Shown in pieces: positions 36,158 to 44,690 of a stretch of DNA of 55,866 nt. Under the pieces are notes generated by a model that was not told where the DNA came from, made no database searches, and saw nothing but the letters and a program-made list of their open reading frames with translations. Positions within the stretch are counted from its first letter, which is position 1. Each line of letters starts with the position of its first letter. The position numbers and the translations under genes are program-made. Origin of the DNA: CAZDBA01 sp964503615 (GTDB lineage: Bacteria > Planctomycetota > Planctomycetia > Pirellulales > Pirellulaceae); NCBI GenBank assembly GCA_964503615.1, contig CAZDBA010000006.1:1-55866 (forward strand), given 5' to 3'.

Positions 36158-36685
36158 CTACGCTTCTTCGCCTTCGACGGTTGGAACGACCCAAACCTTC
36201 AATTCCGATTCGACATCGGCGTGCAATTGGATCTTAACGGTATACAGTCCCAATTCTTTGAGAACACCGTCCAGCTTGACTTGGTCTGCTGATACCGGGA
36301 TGTCCAGATCTTTCAGGCCTGCGACGATGTCGGCAGCACCAACGCTACCGAACAAGTGGCCGTCGTCGTTCGCATTGGCTTCGATCGTCAAACTTTGCTT
36401 GGAGATGTGAGATGCCTGATCTCGCATGCTCTTAACCTGCTTTTGAGCCAATACTTCAAGCTTGGCTCGGTGTTTTTCGACCATTCGCTTGTGGTGATCG
36501 GTTGCGATGGTGGCCAAACCCTGTGGCAACAGATAATTGTTGGCATAACCAGGTTTGACTTCAACTACGTCACCTTGTGCGCCCAAGTTAGGTACGGACT
36601 GGATCAGTAGTAACTGAATGCCGCCATTGGGACCGACAGGCAGTTTAGAAAAACCTCGGGGTTTGCTTCTTTGTTTCGTAGCCAT
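36158..36685 (-). CDS. rplI: Ribosomal protein bL9
   Basis: 175 residues (family about 148-180). The N-terminal domain is well conserved (QLLLIQSVPNLGAQGDVVEVKPGYANNYLLPQGLA), followed by the connecting helix (KRMVEKHRAKLE) and C-terminal domain. It binds 23S rRNA near the L1 stalk. It sits 85 nt after ssb in the rpsF-ssb-rplI order that is usual in bacteria, but without rpsR between them. Confidence 0.97.
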   Translation of the reverse strand: MATKQRSKPRGFSKLPVGPNGGIQLLLIQSVPNLGAQGDVVEVKPGYANNYLLPQGLATIATDHHKRMVEKHRAKLEVLAQKQVKSMRDQASHISKQSLTIEANANDDGHLFGSVGAADIVAGLKDLDIPVSADQVKLDGVLKELGLYTVKIQLHADVESELKVWVVPTVEGEEA

Positions 36686-36770
36686 CTTTGACTTTCAACT
36701 CCAATAATGTTTCCGGCCCATTGCGAGCCGTTTTGATTTACTTTTGTGATGAATTGATTTGCGTTTTGTT

Positions 36771-37217
36771 TTAGAACGGAACTTCGTCATCAGGTGGCGA
36801 GGCAGCAGGCTGACTTTGCGGTTGGCTGGGAGCACTGGCCGCTTGTTGATGCTGTTGGGCAGGGGCACGGTTACCACCGCCACTGCCTCCACTTCGACCG
36901 CCGAGCATCTGCATCTTTTCGCCGACGACTTTTAACTTGTAACGTTTTTGACCTTCTTGTTCCCACTGGTCCAGTTTCAAACGGCCTTCGATCAAAACGG
37001 GTGAGCCTTTGGAAAGGTACTCTCCGGCAACCTCAGCGGTTCTTCCGAACAGAGTGATGTCAACAAAGGTCGCTTCGTCCACCCATTCTCCTTGTTTCTT
37101 AACCCGATCGTTAACCGCCAACCCGATCTCGGTGACGGCCAATTGGCTGGGCGTGTATCTAATTTCGACATCCCTTGTCAGATTTCCTACGAGTATCACT
37201 CGATTAAAGCTGGCCAT
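36771..37217 (-). CDS. ssb: Single-stranded DNA-binding protein
   Basis: 148 residues from the ATG at 37217, which has AAGGAG 6 nt upstream; the longer frame upstream is not supported. The OB fold covers residues 1-105 (FNRVILVGNLTRDVEIRYTPSQ). A Gly/Gln/Pro-rich linker follows, and the protein ends in DDEVPF, the acidic tip that recruits replication and repair partners. Part of the rplY-pth-rpsF-ssb-rplI run. Confidence 0.96.
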   Translation of the reverse strand: MASFNRVILVGNLTRDVEIRYTPSQLAVTEIGLAVNDRVKKQGEWVDEATFVDITLFGRTAEVAGEYLSKGSPVLIEGRLKLDQWEQEGQKRYKLKVVGEKMQMLGGRSGGSGGGNRAPAQQHQQAASAPSQPQSQPAASPPDDEVPF

Positions 37218-37294
37218 GATGTCTCCTTGATTAGGGTGACTACAAAACGCAGGCTCGAATGCCAATTCAAGCCGCGATGTTAAACGAACGCTGC

Positions 37295-37699
37295 CTATTC
37301 AGCCGCGACCGGCTCTTCTGTTTTTGTTTCGGTTTTCGCCTCTTCAGCCGGAGCAGCTGCTGGAGGAACTTCTCCTTTGGCTGCAGCAACAAACGATTCG
37401 ACCAAACGTGGATCGATACGCATGACCAAGTGACGCATGATTTGGTCAGTCAGCTGAACCGCGCGGTTGAATTTAGGAATGTCTGTGCTTTCCAATTCGA
37501 AATAGCAAAGCCAATAGGCGCCTTTGCGGTGACCATTGATCGGGTAAGCCATTTTTTGCTCGTTCCACAATCGGCTGGCCAGCATCTTTCCACCGGCATC
37601 CGCAACGAGGCTGTCGACGGTCGAAGCAGCCGCAGCGGGATTTCGCGCGAATGAGTTGGGGCTAAAAATGAACATGCATTCGTAAACGTAAGTTGCCAA
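37295..37699 (-). CDS. rpsF: Ribosomal protein bS6
   Basis: 134 residues. The S6 fold is recognisable (YVYECMFIFSPN, LWNEQKMAYPINGHRKGAYWLCYFE, and the RHLVMRID strand). The C-terminal tail from about residue 108 is Ala/Glu/Lys-rich and low complexity. It binds S15/S18 and 16S rRNA in the platform of the 30S subunit. The pth stop codon lies 3 nt upstream, so translation is probably coupled. Confidence 0.95.
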   Translation of the reverse strand: MATYVYECMFIFSPNSFARNPAAAASTVDSLVADAGGKMLASRLWNEQKMAYPINGHRKGAYWLCYFELESTDIPKFNRAVQLTDQIMRHLVMRIDPRLVESFVAAAKGEVPPAAAPAEEAKTETKTEEPVAAE

Positions 37700-37702
37700 G
37701 GT

Positions 37703-38398
37703 TCAATTCTCCTGGTTATCGTTGCCCGCCTCAGGCGAGTCATCCGACGGTTTTTCAATTGTTTGTTTTCCCTGAGACTCGTTAGGTCCCGGGGCTGATT
37801 TTTTCGCCGACTTGCTCACCCTGGGAGGGGCGTTTGGGTCCGCATTAAACTTGTTCATCGCTTCCTGAATGCCTTTGGAAATCCAAGTCTCCACAGCATC
37901 GGCCGCACGTTTGACTCCCTTTTCCATCACAGGCAGGTCGTCTTTTTCAAATTTTCCGAGAACGTAATCGGAAACGTCCCAACGTGGGGGCGGTTTTCCA
38001 ACGCCAATTCTCAAACGTGGAACCGAGTTGGTCCCCAATCGTTGAATGATGTCCTTGAGACCGTTTTGCCCACCGGCACTTCCGGAAGGTTTGAGTCTCA
38101 GGCGAGCCAGATCAAGATTCAGGTCATCGCAAATGACCAGCACCTGTTCTGGTTCCAGTTTGTAAAAATCAACGATCGGCTGCACACACTTTCCGCTCAA
38201 ATTCATAAACGTGAGTGGGCACAGCAAAATTGTTTTTTCGTTGTTGATCGAAGCTTCAGCCAATTCACCATCGTGTTTGGCTTTGGGACGACCAACGTTG
38301 TATCTTCGAGCCAATTCTGCGATCGCTTCGAAACCGATGTTGTGGCGAGTGCCAACGTATTTTTGCCCTGGGTTACCAAGACCAACAACCAGTTTCAT
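37703..38398 (-). CDS. pth: Peptidyl-tRNA hydrolase
   Basis: Frees tRNA from peptidyl-tRNA. 231 residues; the core (1-190) matches the family: VVGLGNPGQKYVGTRHNIGFEA with catalytic His19, FMNLSGKCV, and GSAGGQNGLKDIIQRLG. The last 40 residues form a Lys/Ser/Pro-rich extension not seen in short homologues. It lies between rplY (42 nt upstream) and rpsF (3 nt downstream). Confidence 0.96.
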   Translation of the reverse strand: MKLVVGLGNPGQKYVGTRHNIGFEAIAELARRYNVGRPKAKHDGELAEASINNEKTILLCPLTFMNLSGKCVQPIVDFYKLEPEQVLVICDDLNLDLARLRLKPSGSAGGQNGLKDIIQRLGTNSVPRLRIGVGKPPPRWDVSDYVLGKFEKDDLPVMEKGVKRAADAVETWISKGIQEAMNKFNADPNAPPRVSKSAKKSAPGPNESQGKQTIEKPSDDSPEAGNDNQEN

Positions 38399-38440
38399 AA
38401 GTCATGTCGCGAATTGAACTCCGCTGTTTCCAACAATGGA

Positions 38441-39076
38441 TTAACTGTCGCCCTCGGCGTCGCCATCCTCTTCCTTGCGACCAATTACTTCCGGCTCTGC
38501 TGATGCTTCGCCTTCTTCGGCCTCTTCTGATTTCTCTTCTACTGTTACGCAAGTGACGATACCTGTTGTTGGATCGCAAGTCACTTTCGCATCGGCAGGT
38601 AGATCCAAGTCGCCTGCTGTGATCGTTTGGTCCAATTCCAATTCGTTGATACGAACTTCGATCTTGTCAGGCAACACATTGGCCGGACACTCAATCTCAA
38701 TTTGTTGCATCAACTGTTTGACCGTACCACCCTTCTTGGAACCGGGAGCATCGCCGACAACATCGATCGAAAGCGTCACTGTGATCGCTTGTTTCAGGTC
38801 GACTGTGTTCAGGTCCATGTGGAGGACAACGGTACCGAATGTGTCCCACTGAATCTCTTTGATGAACGCGTCATCGGAGATCTTTCCCTCAAGCCGAACA
38901 ATTTGGCTGCCAGCACGTACTGCGGCATTGATGTCTTTGGTAGGAATCGAAAGGGCAACCGATTCTTTGGCTCCGTTTCCATAAAGGATTACAGGTGTAA
39001 ACCCAGCACGCCTCAAACGACGCATCCGTTTCGTTCCAGTTTCAGTTCGCTCTTCTGTGTTTAATACTTCAGCCAC
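38441..39076 (-). CDS. rplY: Ribosomal protein bL25 (Ctc/TL5 type)
   Basis: 211 residues with the N-terminal 5S rRNA-binding domain (KRMRRLRRAGFTPVILYG) and the longer C-terminal TL5/Ctc domain. The last about 30 residues are acidic. First gene of the minus-strand run rplY-pth-rpsF-ssb-rplI; the planctomycete order rplY-pth is common in bacteria. The start is supported by the conserved N-terminal residues. Confidence 0.94.
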   Translation of the reverse strand: MAEVLNTEERTETGTKRMRRLRRAGFTPVILYGNGAKESVALSIPTKDINAAVRAGSQIVRLEGKISDDAFIKEIQWDTFGTVVLHMDLNTVDLKQAITVTLSIDVVGDAPGSKKGGTVKQLMQQIEIECPANVLPDKIEVRINELELDQTITAGDLDLPADAKVTCDPTTGIVTCVTVEEKSEEAEEGEASAEPEVIGRKEEDGDAEGDS

Positions 39077-39283
39077 GGTTTTCCTGCTGCACCTTTTTTT
39101 ATGCGTTTAAGTTTTAAGCGTTTATAAACAATAATCGGTCCGTATCACGCCCGTGATCGGTCACCGAAGCATTCTCAAAAGTTGAATCGAGAAATTCTCG
39201 CAAATTTCCCGGTCAATACAAGCCCAAACTGTACACTTGAACCTGAGGTTTTCAACGTTTAACTTTTAGCTCCGATATCGTTT

Positions 39284-39312
39284 GTGACGATCGCTGAATT
39301 ATTCATCGTCAC
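39284..39312 (+). promoter_or_regulatory. Inverted repeat upstream of the second GroES gene
   Basis: GTGACGAT (39284-39291) and ATCGTCAC (39305-39312) are perfect 8-bp arms with a 13-nt spacer, 46 nt before the ATG at 39359. This geometry suits an operator or a leader hairpin. It is not CIRCE (TTAGCACTC-N9-GAGTGCTAA). Confidence 0.35.
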
Positions 39313-39358
39313 TCCGTTTGTTAACCTATAACCGAGAAAGGGATGAATCGAGGCATTT

Positions 39359-39694
39359 ATGGCCAAGGGATCTTCACGTAAACAGAAATTTGAGTATGTC
39401 GAGCCGATCGGGATGCGGGTGCTGGTCCGAAAGGATGAGCCGAAAAAGGAGACCAAAGGTGGGATCGCACTACCCGATTCTGCTGAAATCCCCACAATTA
39501 CAGGCCGAATTGTGACGATTTCTACGGCAATCGCACACGACGAGGATCTGCCGCTTAAACAATACGACAAAGTCCTTTTTCACCCCAAGTCGGCGATTCC
39601 AGTCGATTTCGAATCGGACAACCACTTATTCGTCGTTCCGGCCGAGGATATCGTGGCCGTGTTTCGCGCCGATCCGCCGGTGATCGAGGATTAA
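39359..39694 (+). CDS. Second GroES-like co-chaperonin
   Basis: 111 residues with the Cpn10 barrel (IGMRVLVRKDE), the mobile loop TKGGIALP and the later strands (YDKVLFHPKSAIPVDF, LFVVPAEDIVAVF). The mobile-loop hydrophobic triplet is I-A-L rather than L-V-L of the main GroES, so GroEL binding may be weaker or specific. There is no adjacent groEL. The N-terminus is basic (KGSSRKQK), as in the main copy. It may serve a second GroEL elsewhere in the genome or stress conditions. Confidence 0.85.
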   Translation: MAKGSSRKQKFEYVEPIGMRVLVRKDEPKKETKGGIALPDSAEIPTITGRIVTISTAIAHDEDLPLKQYDKVLFHPKSAIPVDFESDNHLFVVPAEDIVAVFRADPPVIED

Positions 39695-39983
39695 ACGAGG
39701 GATTAAGAAAGCCTGCGTAAGCCTGCATAAGGAAAGCGGGATTTAGGAAGTTGCCGATCACGTTGACTTGATTGGCCGAACTAGGGCTGAATTGGCTCCA
39801 GCATTCGGCAGTTCCCTTCCCTGCTGGCCATGTCCCTCCTCAAAACGCTAAACTGCCAATCTGTCCCAGATTGACCAGCCATCATTCGGCCTCACCTGCC
39901 AACAGAATGGATTGCCAACGACTGAGATTCCACGTCTCGCCCAATCCTACAGAGAATTTAACGAATTTCGACAAAGGCTAATT

Positions 39984-40979
39984 TTGACTCGCGCGCTTGT
40001 AACCGGAGCCAACGGATTTTTAGGATCCTACATCGTTCAACAGCTTGTTGAGCGAGGCTACTCGGTCCGCGCGCTAATGCGACGTAAGGACGAGCTGGTT
40101 TCCGGAATGGGCGTCGAAACGGCTCAAGCTGATGTTCGGAATCTGGAGTCAGTCGAGGCGGCTTGTGAGGGGATCGATATCGTTTTCCACGTTGCGGCCA
40201 TCTCGGGCATCTGGGGATCGTGGAAGATGTATCACGGTACGAACACGGTCGGGACACGGAACGTGGTCGAGGCTTGTATTCGGCAGAAAGTTCCCCGCTT
40301 GGTCTACACCAGCAGTCCCAGCGTGACGTTTAACGGCGACCATCAATTTAATCAAAACGAAACGGCACCCTATGCGAAACGTTGGCTTTGCAATTACCCC
40401 CACAGCAAGGCACTTGCCGAGCAGTATGTGTTGGAGGCCAACGAAGAGGGAACGCTCATGACCTGTGCCTTGCGCCCGCACTTGATCTGGGGGCCAAGGG
40501 ACAAGCATTTGATTCCGCGTCTGGTAGAGCGGGCAAAGTCGAAAAAGCTTCGTCGTGTCGGAGACGGTACCAACGAAGTCGACTCTATCTTTGTCGAGAA
40601 CGCTGCCATGGCACACTTGATGGCCGCCGACGCGCTTCAACCGGGCTCACCCGTATGCGGCAGTGCTTACTTTTTGTCTCAAGACGAACCTGTCAACTGT
40701 TGGAGCTGGATCAATGACATATTGCAGCTGGCGGGCCTGCCTCGAGTTCGCAAGTCGATTTCGTTTACCGCGGCTTATCGACTGGGCTATATGCTGGAGT
40801 GTTACCACGAGATCTTCAACATCGAATCCGAGCCTCGAATGACTCGCTTTTTAGCGTCGCAGTTGGCAAAGAGTCATTACTTTGACATCTCCCGAGCCAA
40901 ACGAGATTTTGGTTACTACGCCAAGGTCTCGACTGAAGAAGGGATGCGCCGTCTCTCATTTGGCGGTACGCGAAATTAG
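39984..40979 (+). CDS. OleD-like NAD-dependent 2-alkyl-3-oxoalkanoate reductase / epimerase family
   Basis: 331 residues from a TTG start at 39984, preceded by AAAGG with 6-nt spacing and followed at once by LTRALVTGANGFLG, the Rossmann motif. The upstream ATG at 39912 adds 24 residues outside the fold. Extended SDR fold with catalytic YPHSK (Y-x3-K). Segments GIWGSWKMYHGTNTVGT, LVYTSSPSV, LRPHLIWGPRDKHLIPRL and GDGTNEVDSIFVENAA fit the OleD pattern known from bacterial olefin synthesis. OleA, B and C are not in the window. An alternative role is a 3-beta-hydroxysteroid- or sugar-type dehydrogenase. About 460 bp precede the ketosynthase. Confidence 0.75.
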   Translation: MTRALVTGANGFLGSYIVQQLVERGYSVRALMRRKDELVSGMGVETAQADVRNLESVEAACEGIDIVFHVAAISGIWGSWKMYHGTNTVGTRNVVEACIRQKVPRLVYTSSPSVTFNGDHQFNQNETAPYAKRWLCNYPHSKALAEQYVLEANEEGTLMTCALRPHLIWGPRDKHLIPRLVERAKSKKLRRVGDGTNEVDSIFVENAAMAHLMAADALQPGSPVCGSAYFLSQDEPVNCWSWINDILQLAGLPRVRKSISFTAAYRLGYMLECYHEIFNIESEPRMTRFLASQLAKSHYFDISRAKRDFGYYAKVSTEEGMRRLSFGGTRN

Positions 40980-41017
40980 TGGATCTAGTAGCATGGACCC
41001 CGGTCCGTGGTTTCCTA

Positions 41018-41236
41018 GTGCAACGAGCCAGCTGAGAACTTGGCCTAGCCTCGCAGCGATTTAATTGAACACAGATAAAATTGAACACAGATAAAAACGA
41101 GCATGCCATCGGTGTCCATCTGTGGTCCTAAGCCCCATGAGCAATACCAGTTCGTCCTTGCGTTAGCGAGGAACACGCTGGGTTGCCAGTACGTATCTCG
41201 CCTCGGGCGAGCATTAACGCCTCCGAGAGGCGTGCT
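41018..41236. repeat. Composite repeat block
   Basis: Left piece (GCAACGAGCCAGCTGAGAACTT, from about 41018) and right piece (GTATCTCGCC ... GTTAACG-like ... CTCCGAGAGGCGTGCT, about 41190-41235) resemble the contiguous repeat at 8205-8297. Between them lie a tandem 16-bp ATTGAACACAGATAAA duplication (41064-41079, 41080-41095), a GTCCATCTGTGG part and a GCGTTAGCGAGG half palindrome (41160-41171). This looks like insertion of other repeats into the first one. The rest of 40980-41436 has no gene. Confidence 0.5.
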
Positions 41237-41436
41237 AACTTTGTGCCATGCTTATTGGTTGGTAACGTTGTGGAGAGTTGCGGCTTTTCGGAAAACTTTG
41301 GCAAACCTACCCAGTCCTCATCTAAAACTGCTCGTTTTGAGGCGAATTGCCGCAGCCATTGAAAAGGGCATCTTAAAAAGTTAATGTTCTTGGGCACTGA
41401 GAACTCTTTTTTCACCTTAATATTGCGGCATTTCGC

Positions 41437-42696
41437 ATGATCTCCCAACCTCGTTACGACGAACTGCCGGACAACCAAAGGGTCGTCATCACTGGACTTG
41501 GTCTCACCGCGCCCAATGGAAACTCGATCGGCGAGTTTCGTGAAGCGTTGCTGAACAAGAAGAGCGGCGTTCAAGAGTACGAGATTCGTTATTTTGGCAA
41601 GACGCTGGCCGGCGTTTGCGACTTTGACGTTCGTCGCCATCAAACTCGTAAAGACGCTCGCCGCGGGACTCGCGCTGGTAGTGTCGGTTGCTACTGCGCC
41701 AACGAAGCGGTTCTTGATAGCGGGCTGGATTGGGAAAACGTGGACCGGTCTCGCGTCGGAATCTATGTCGGAGTCACCGAGCATGGAAACGTCGAGACGG
41801 AAACCGAAATCTACGAAATTAAAAACTACGACTACGACACTAAATTTTGGTCACACCACCACAACCCGCGAACGGTTGCCAACAATCCAGCGGGCGAAGT
41901 CGCTTTGAATCTTGGCGTCACCGGCCCGCATTACACGATCGGAGCCGCTTGTGCAGCCGGGAATGCTGGGATGATTCAAGGGCTGCAGATGTTACGTTTG
42001 GGTGAGTGCGATTTGGCTTTGGCCGGCGGTGTTTCAGAGAGCATTCACACCTTCGGAATCTTTGCAGGGTTTGCCAGCCAAGGTGCTTTGGCTTCTCACG
42101 AGGACCCGACAAAGGCTTCTCGTCCGTTTGACAAAGATCGAAACGGGATCGTGGTTTCCGAAGGGGGCTGTCTTTACACGCTGGAGCGGTTGGATGATGC
42201 GAAGAAGCGGGGAGCCAAAATTTACGGCGAGATCGTGGGATATGCGATTAACACCGATGCGACCGATTTCGTTTTGCCCAACCCTGAGCGACAAGCTCAA
42301 TGTATGAACATGGCTTTGGGCCGAGCCGGATTGAACGCCGAGCAGATCGACATCGTCAGCACCCATGCGACGGGGACCGGAATGGGTGATTCGCTTGAGT
42401 GCGATGCGGTCCGGCGGGTGTTTGGAAAAAGTGATAAGACTTACATCAATAACGCGAAATCGTACATCGGCCACTCGATGGGTGCTGCGGGGGCGTTGGA
42501 GCTTGCTGGCAACTTGGTTGCTTTTAAGGACAAAATCGTTCATCCTACGATAAATGTGGATGATCTGGATCCAGAATGCGATTTGCCCGGTTTGGTAAGT
42601 AACGAGCCTCGTGAAATCGAAAAAGTCGAATATATTTTGAACAATTCATTTGGTATGTTGGGAATCAACTCAGCTTTAGTTGTTAAGCGAGTTTGA
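41437..42696 (+). CDS. Beta-ketoacyl-ACP synthase II-like (FabF family)
   Basis: 419 residues. Condenses acyl chains with malonyl-ACP. Thiolase fold with the complete KAS triad: Cys172 (GAACAAGNAG), His310 (STHATGTGMGD) and His346 (KSYIGHSMGAAG), plus Lys341. The nucleophile context AACAAG and the HHNPRTVANNPAGEVA insert differ from housekeeping FabF (ACATG), pointing to a specialised ketosynthase. It is followed after 16 nt by the ACP gene, a clear operon. No RBS is visible. Housekeeping FabF cannot be excluded. Confidence 0.9.
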   Translation: MISQPRYDELPDNQRVVITGLGLTAPNGNSIGEFREALLNKKSGVQEYEIRYFGKTLAGVCDFDVRRHQTRKDARRGTRAGSVGCYCANEAVLDSGLDWENVDRSRVGIYVGVTEHGNVETETEIYEIKNYDYDTKFWSHHHNPRTVANNPAGEVALNLGVTGPHYTIGAACAAGNAGMIQGLQMLRLGECDLALAGGVSESIHTFGIFAGFASQGALASHEDPTKASRPFDKDRNGIVVSEGGCLYTLERLDDAKKRGAKIYGEIVGYAINTDATDFVLPNPERQAQCMNMALGRAGLNAEQIDIVSTHATGTGMGDSLECDAVRRVFGKSDKTYINNAKSYIGHSMGAAGALELAGNLVAFKDKIVHPTINVDDLDPECDLPGLVSNEPREIEKVEYILNNSFGMLGINSALVVKRV

Positions 42697-42712
42697 TTTC
42701 AATTAAGGAGTA

Positions 42713-42982
42713 ATGGAGCTCATGGGCCCAGAAGAAATAAGAAACGCGATCCTGGAAATTTTGGAAGACATCAGCCCCGACGAAGATCTTTCGAAGCTTG
42801 ATGATTCCCAGTCTTTCGCTGAACAACTGGAAATGGACAGCATGGACTTTTTGGACATCGTGATGGAGCTGAGAAAGCGATACCGCGTTCAGGTTCCCGA
42901 AGAGGATTATCCGAAATTGAATTCAATGGCCAGCACCGTTGAGTACCTCGGCCCCAAGATGGCCGATTGCGTCGCTTCCTAG
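42713..42982 (+). CDS. Acyl carrier protein
   Basis: 89 residues, similar to ACP/PCP. The phosphopantetheine site is Ser43 in EMDSMDF. AAGGAG ends 2 nt before this ATG and 11 nt before an in-frame ATG at 42722; the latter may be the true start, giving 86 residues. Acidic helical protein (pattern of about four helices). Partner of the ketosynthase just upstream. The DSMDF site differs from housekeeping AcpP (GADSLD), which favours a dedicated carrier. Confidence 0.88.
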   Translation: MELMGPEEIRNAILEILEDISPDEDLSKLDDSQSFAEQLEMDSMDFLDIVMELRKRYRVQVPEEDYPKLNSMASTVEYLGPKMADCVAS

Positions 42983-43072
42983 ACCACCGACGCGTTAAAG
43001 TTGCAATCGTTCGTTTGGACGTTGCCACGCACTTTGATCTTGATGGATCAAGTACAGCTTAAAAAGTATAGA

Positions 43073-43106
43073 AGCCCAAGGTTAAAGAGCCTTGGGCTTT
43101 TTTTCT
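43073..43106 (+). terminator. Rho-independent terminator after the KAS-ACP operon
   Basis: AGCCCAAGG (43073-43081) and CCTTGGGCT (43090-43098) form a 9-bp stem with an 8-nt loop, followed by a run of T. It ends the ketosynthase-ACP transcript about 90 nt after the ACP stop. Confidence 0.9.
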
Positions 43107-43259
43107 TTATTGCAGTTGGTGTGAGCGTCGCATCAGCGTCAACATCCAAAAACGAATCAAGAGCTTTCGCAGCGCGATCCATTCTTGCATTGATTGTAAC
43201 GAAAAGGTGCCCTCAGTTAGCCAACTTTTCAAGTTGCCTTTTTCGTTTATCGGTTCTTT

Positions 43260-43334
43260 AACCACAGATAAACGCTAATGAACACAGATGAAAACGACCA
43301 CGTCATCTGTGTCCATCCGCGTTCATCTGTGGTT
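43260..43334. repeat. ACACAGAT-type palindromic repeat
   Basis: Two 31-nt arms (43260-43290 and 43304-43334) are reverse complements at 27 of 31 positions, with CCACAGAT ... ACACAGATG in the left arm and CATCTGTG ... CATCTGTGG in the right. A rearranged, shorter relative with a duplicated left arm is present at 41064-41129. A half copy of the GCGTTAGCGAGG repeat follows at about 43360-43380. No gene is recognised in 42983-43664. Confidence 0.75.
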
Positions 43335-43664
43335 CCAAACCAAAAGCCTGGGCCTTGGAAACCCGATGCGTTAGCGAGGAAGAGGAAACAGCCTGGTTAC
43401 CATATCCGCGCTTATGCGCGGACCATTTCTAGACGGCTCGTGTTGAACCTCCTTGGAAAACCGTGCAACACATTGTTGGCCTAAACCGACAACGTTGCCC
43501 CAAATGCCAGACTCGAATTCAAACGTGGCAACCTAATCGTTCATATAAATCGCCGAAGAAAAAACATCGTGAAAATTATCACAAGCCCTTGGTTTTGAAA
43601 GTTCATTAGTACAATCGATCTATCGAGGTCAGGTACAAATCAATTCAGAACTTGGAGTCAAGAA

Positions 43665-44669
43665 ATGGTTGAGCCAAAGTCAGCAAAAGAGTTCATGGTC
43701 ACAAAACTGGTGACGTTGTCCCCCAATGAACATGTTTACGATGGAATCGCTGGGCTGTTGAAAAATAATATTACCGGCGCTCCCGTTGTTGATCGTAATT
43801 CTAAGTTCCTTGGCGTGTTTTCTGAAAAATGTTGCATGAACGTCTTGGATGTCATGGCGCGCAACGCTTGCCTTGGGAATTTGAATCCAGAGAACTCGAT
43901 TCCGGTCTCGCAGTTGATGGCAACGAACTTGGTTACGCTTTCACCCGACTCGGACGTTTTTGATGCGATTGACAAACTTTTGAGCCATCGAATCTCAGGC
44001 GCCCCCGTCTTGGACTCAAACGGAAGATTTCTGGGAGTGTTTTCAGAAAAAGACAGTATGCGGGTATTGATCTGGGCCGCTTATGACCAATTGCCTTCGA
44101 CCAGTGTTGGCTTGCTCATGAACCAAAGTCGCGATCGAGTTATCTCGCCGGACACCGATCTTTTCGAAGCCGCCCGCATTTTCTCAGAAACACCTCTTCG
44201 CCGGTTGGCGGTTGTTGATGACGATGGGATGTTGGTCGGTCAAGTCAGTCGCCGAGATATTTTGCGAGCCGAGGCGGATAGGGCGTTTGCCGATAGTATG
44301 CAACATCCGGTAACCAATCTTGCAACTCAAATCTCGGATTTAATCCGATCAGGCGACGGCTCCAGCGATCTGGAGGCTCAAGAAGCAAAAGCGTATTCCG
44401 ATTTTGAAACCAGCCGTATCTCCTATTTTATGGATCGAGAGGCCAAGACGATCTCGGACGAAACCGGACTCCTTGGGGTCGCGCAAATCTTTCTCGACAC
44501 CCCGTATCGCCGTTTGCCTGTACTAAACGGTAATGAGCTGATCGGACAGATTAGCCGTCGCGATCTCCTAAACGCGGCAAACGAGTTGTTCCCGACTCCC
44601 AAGGATCGTGGCAAGTCGTTGTTGTACCTAAGCTCGCTGGTAGAACGGGACAAAGCCCCTTTTGGGTAA
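43665..44669 (+). CDS. Protein of four tandem CBS domains
   Basis: 334 residues, cytosolic. Four CBS domains form two Bateman pairs: units 1 and 2 (about 5-62 and 82-138) share the pattern LxxNITGAPVVD ... FLGVFSEK, units 3 and 4 (about 148-205 and 245-305) share PLRRLAVVD ... GQVSRRD. The pairs thus arose by two local duplications. Bateman domains bind adenine nucleotides and regulate other proteins, but there is no fused effector here. GGAG sits 7 nt before the ATG. The stop is 22 nt before the duplicated flank of an assembly gap. Confidence 0.82.
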   Translation: MVEPKSAKEFMVTKLVTLSPNEHVYDGIAGLLKNNITGAPVVDRNSKFLGVFSEKCCMNVLDVMARNACLGNLNPENSIPVSQLMATNLVTLSPDSDVFDAIDKLLSHRISGAPVLDSNGRFLGVFSEKDSMRVLIWAAYDQLPSTSVGLLMNQSRDRVISPDTDLFEAARIFSETPLRRLAVVDDDGMLVGQVSRRDILRAEADRAFADSMQHPVTNLATQISDLIRSGDGSSDLEAQEAKAYSDFETSRISYFMDREAKTISDETGLLGVAQIFLDTPYRRLPVLNGNELIGQISRRDLLNAANELFPTPKDRGKSLLYLSSLVERDKAPFG

Positions 44670-44690
44670 GCCAGAACAGCTAACGGACGA

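Noticed and set aside
39912..39983. Upstream ATG start for the OleD-like gene
   Set aside because: The 24 added residues lie before the Rossmann motif and lack an RBS, while the TTG at 39984 has a well-spaced AAAGG.
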